Below are positions 42,101-42,376 of a stretch of 42,376 nucleotides of DNA, in pieces. Every line of letters begins with the position of its first letter. Within the stretch, counting starts at the first letter, position 1. The DNA lies in the NCBI RefSeq assembly GCF_004138135.1, contig NZ_RYFD01000040.1:1-42376 (forward strand), given 5' to 3'. This stretch comes from Candidatus Oscillochloris fontis. GTDB taxonomy: Bacteria > Chloroflexota > Chloroflexia > Chloroflexales > Chloroflexaceae. The position numbers were made by a program, and so were the translations under genes. Below the pieces are notes generated by a model. The model did no database searches. It had not been told where the DNA came from and saw nothing but the letters and a program-made list of their open reading frames with translations.

Positions 42101-42141
42101 GGCATCGTTTGTAGGTACGTTACAGTTTGCCGCCGGACGGC

Positions 42142-42174
42142 CCTCACCCCCGGTTCCAGGAACCGGGGGTGAGG
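42142..42174. terminator. Perfect 33-base hairpin after aroF
   Basis: CCTCACCCCCGGTTCC pairs with its exact reverse complement around a single A; physically the innermost pairs would open to give a short loop. It begins 42 bases after the aroF stop codon. There is no uridine run, so it may be a protective hairpin or repeat rather than a strong terminator. Confidence 0.6.
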
Positions 42175-42199
42175 TGAGGATGGCGTCCTGAAGCCATAA

Positions 42200-42376
42200 G
42201 GATAGACCCATGTGCGCTCCCTCTGCGCCCCTCCCCGTCCTCTGCGGTCAACAGCCATACCTCCCGGTTATTGACCGCAGAGGACACAGAGGGACGCAGA
42301 GGATAGACCCATGTGCGCTCCCTCTGCGCCCCTCCCCGTCCTCTGCGGTCAACAGCCATACCTCCCGGTTGTTGAC
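42200..42376. repeat. Tandem 101-base repeat reaching the window edge
   Basis: Copy 1 (42200-42300) and copy 2 (42301-42376, cut by the window edge) are identical except for one base (A at 42270, G at 42371). Each unit contains the inverted repeat GTCCTCTGCGGTCAA / TTGACCGCAGAGGAC (for example 42237-42251 with 42271-42285). The right outer part is CTCTGCG/CGCAGAG-rich, like repeats of the CTCTGCGTCC type that occur in many environmental genomes. No gene is visible in 42101-42376. The array probably continues beyond the window. Confidence 0.9.

Noticed and set aside
42200-42376. Possible CRISPR array at the right edge
   Set aside because: The units are contiguous 101-base repeats without unique spacers, and no cas gene is present.

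Overview
The window looks like a chromosomal segment of a filamentous Chloroflexota bacterium (Chloroflexales-like). This is inference from content: GC-rich, Ala/Gly/Leu-rich proteins, a GTP-dependent PEP carboxykinase, DUF1361 and Yip1 membrane proteins, an AroH-type chorismate mutase with a TM0343-type DAHP synthase, an FMN-riboswitch-controlled NMT1-like transporter, and abundant short palindromic repeats. No phototrophy or ribosomal marker is present, so the assignment is tentative.

Layout. 1-2.1 kb: the edge of an insertion sequence, a short glycosyltransferase-like protein, an unknown protein and a DUF1361 membrane protein. 2.1-5.6 kb: an overlapping NarL-type response regulator and histidine kinase, then a protoglobin. 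5.8-9.3 kb (minus strand): an O-antigen-ligase-like protein overlapping a membrane-anchored clan GH-A glycosidase, and PspC. 9.5-14.6 kb: a secreted helical protein and two OmpR-type regulator/kinase pairs. 14.8-20.2 kb: a methyltransferase and two paralogous membrane pyrophosphatases, one with K+-dependent/Na+-type signatures and one with K+-independent H+-type signatures. 20.3-26.4 kb: a large polytopic membrane protein, a coiled-coil protein, cysteine desulfurase, a Yip1 protein and an SbcD-like nuclease. 26.6-26.8 kb: tRNA-Leu(CAA) and tRNA-Pro(CGG) behind a near-consensus promoter. 26.9-36.5 kb: an SH3 lipoprotein, a PP2C phosphatase receptor, a CysRS/MshC-like enzyme, two family-5 solute-binding proteins, pckG and secG. 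36.5-39.5 kb (minus): a TetR regulator with a large palindromic operator, and a probable riboflavin transporter (RibX/RibY-like) behind an FMN riboswitch. 39.7-42.1 kb: an ANTAR response regulator and an aroH-aroF operon.

The most striking regulatory object is upstream of aroH (40344-40556). A near-consensus promoter is followed by an unlisted 25-codon leader peptide with Phe-Ser-Tyr-Tyr-Trp-Phe at residues 8-13 and another Trp at 20. Three mutually exclusive RNA pairings follow, the last being an intrinsic terminator. This has the full architecture of a ribosome-mediated attenuator sensing all three aromatic amino acids at the head of the common aromatic pathway. The FMN riboswitch at 39189-39448 has an equally legible switch: a downstream segment perfectly complementary to the 5' aptamer strand is also the 5' arm of the terminator.

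The other theme is small palindromic repeats. A 149-bp multi-hairpin element (two near-full copies with terminal inverted repeats, several partial copies) occurs mostly between genes, but one copy lies in frame inside the O-antigen-ligase-like gene, adding about 25 residues. A second family (GTAGGGGCGAAGCATCGC arms, about 74 bp) occurs four times and supplies the C-terminal tail of the phosphatase. A third (TAGAGACGCAA...TTGCGTCTCTA) sits between convergent genes and supplies their TAG stop codons. Starts that I moved from the longest reading frame are explained in each entry.
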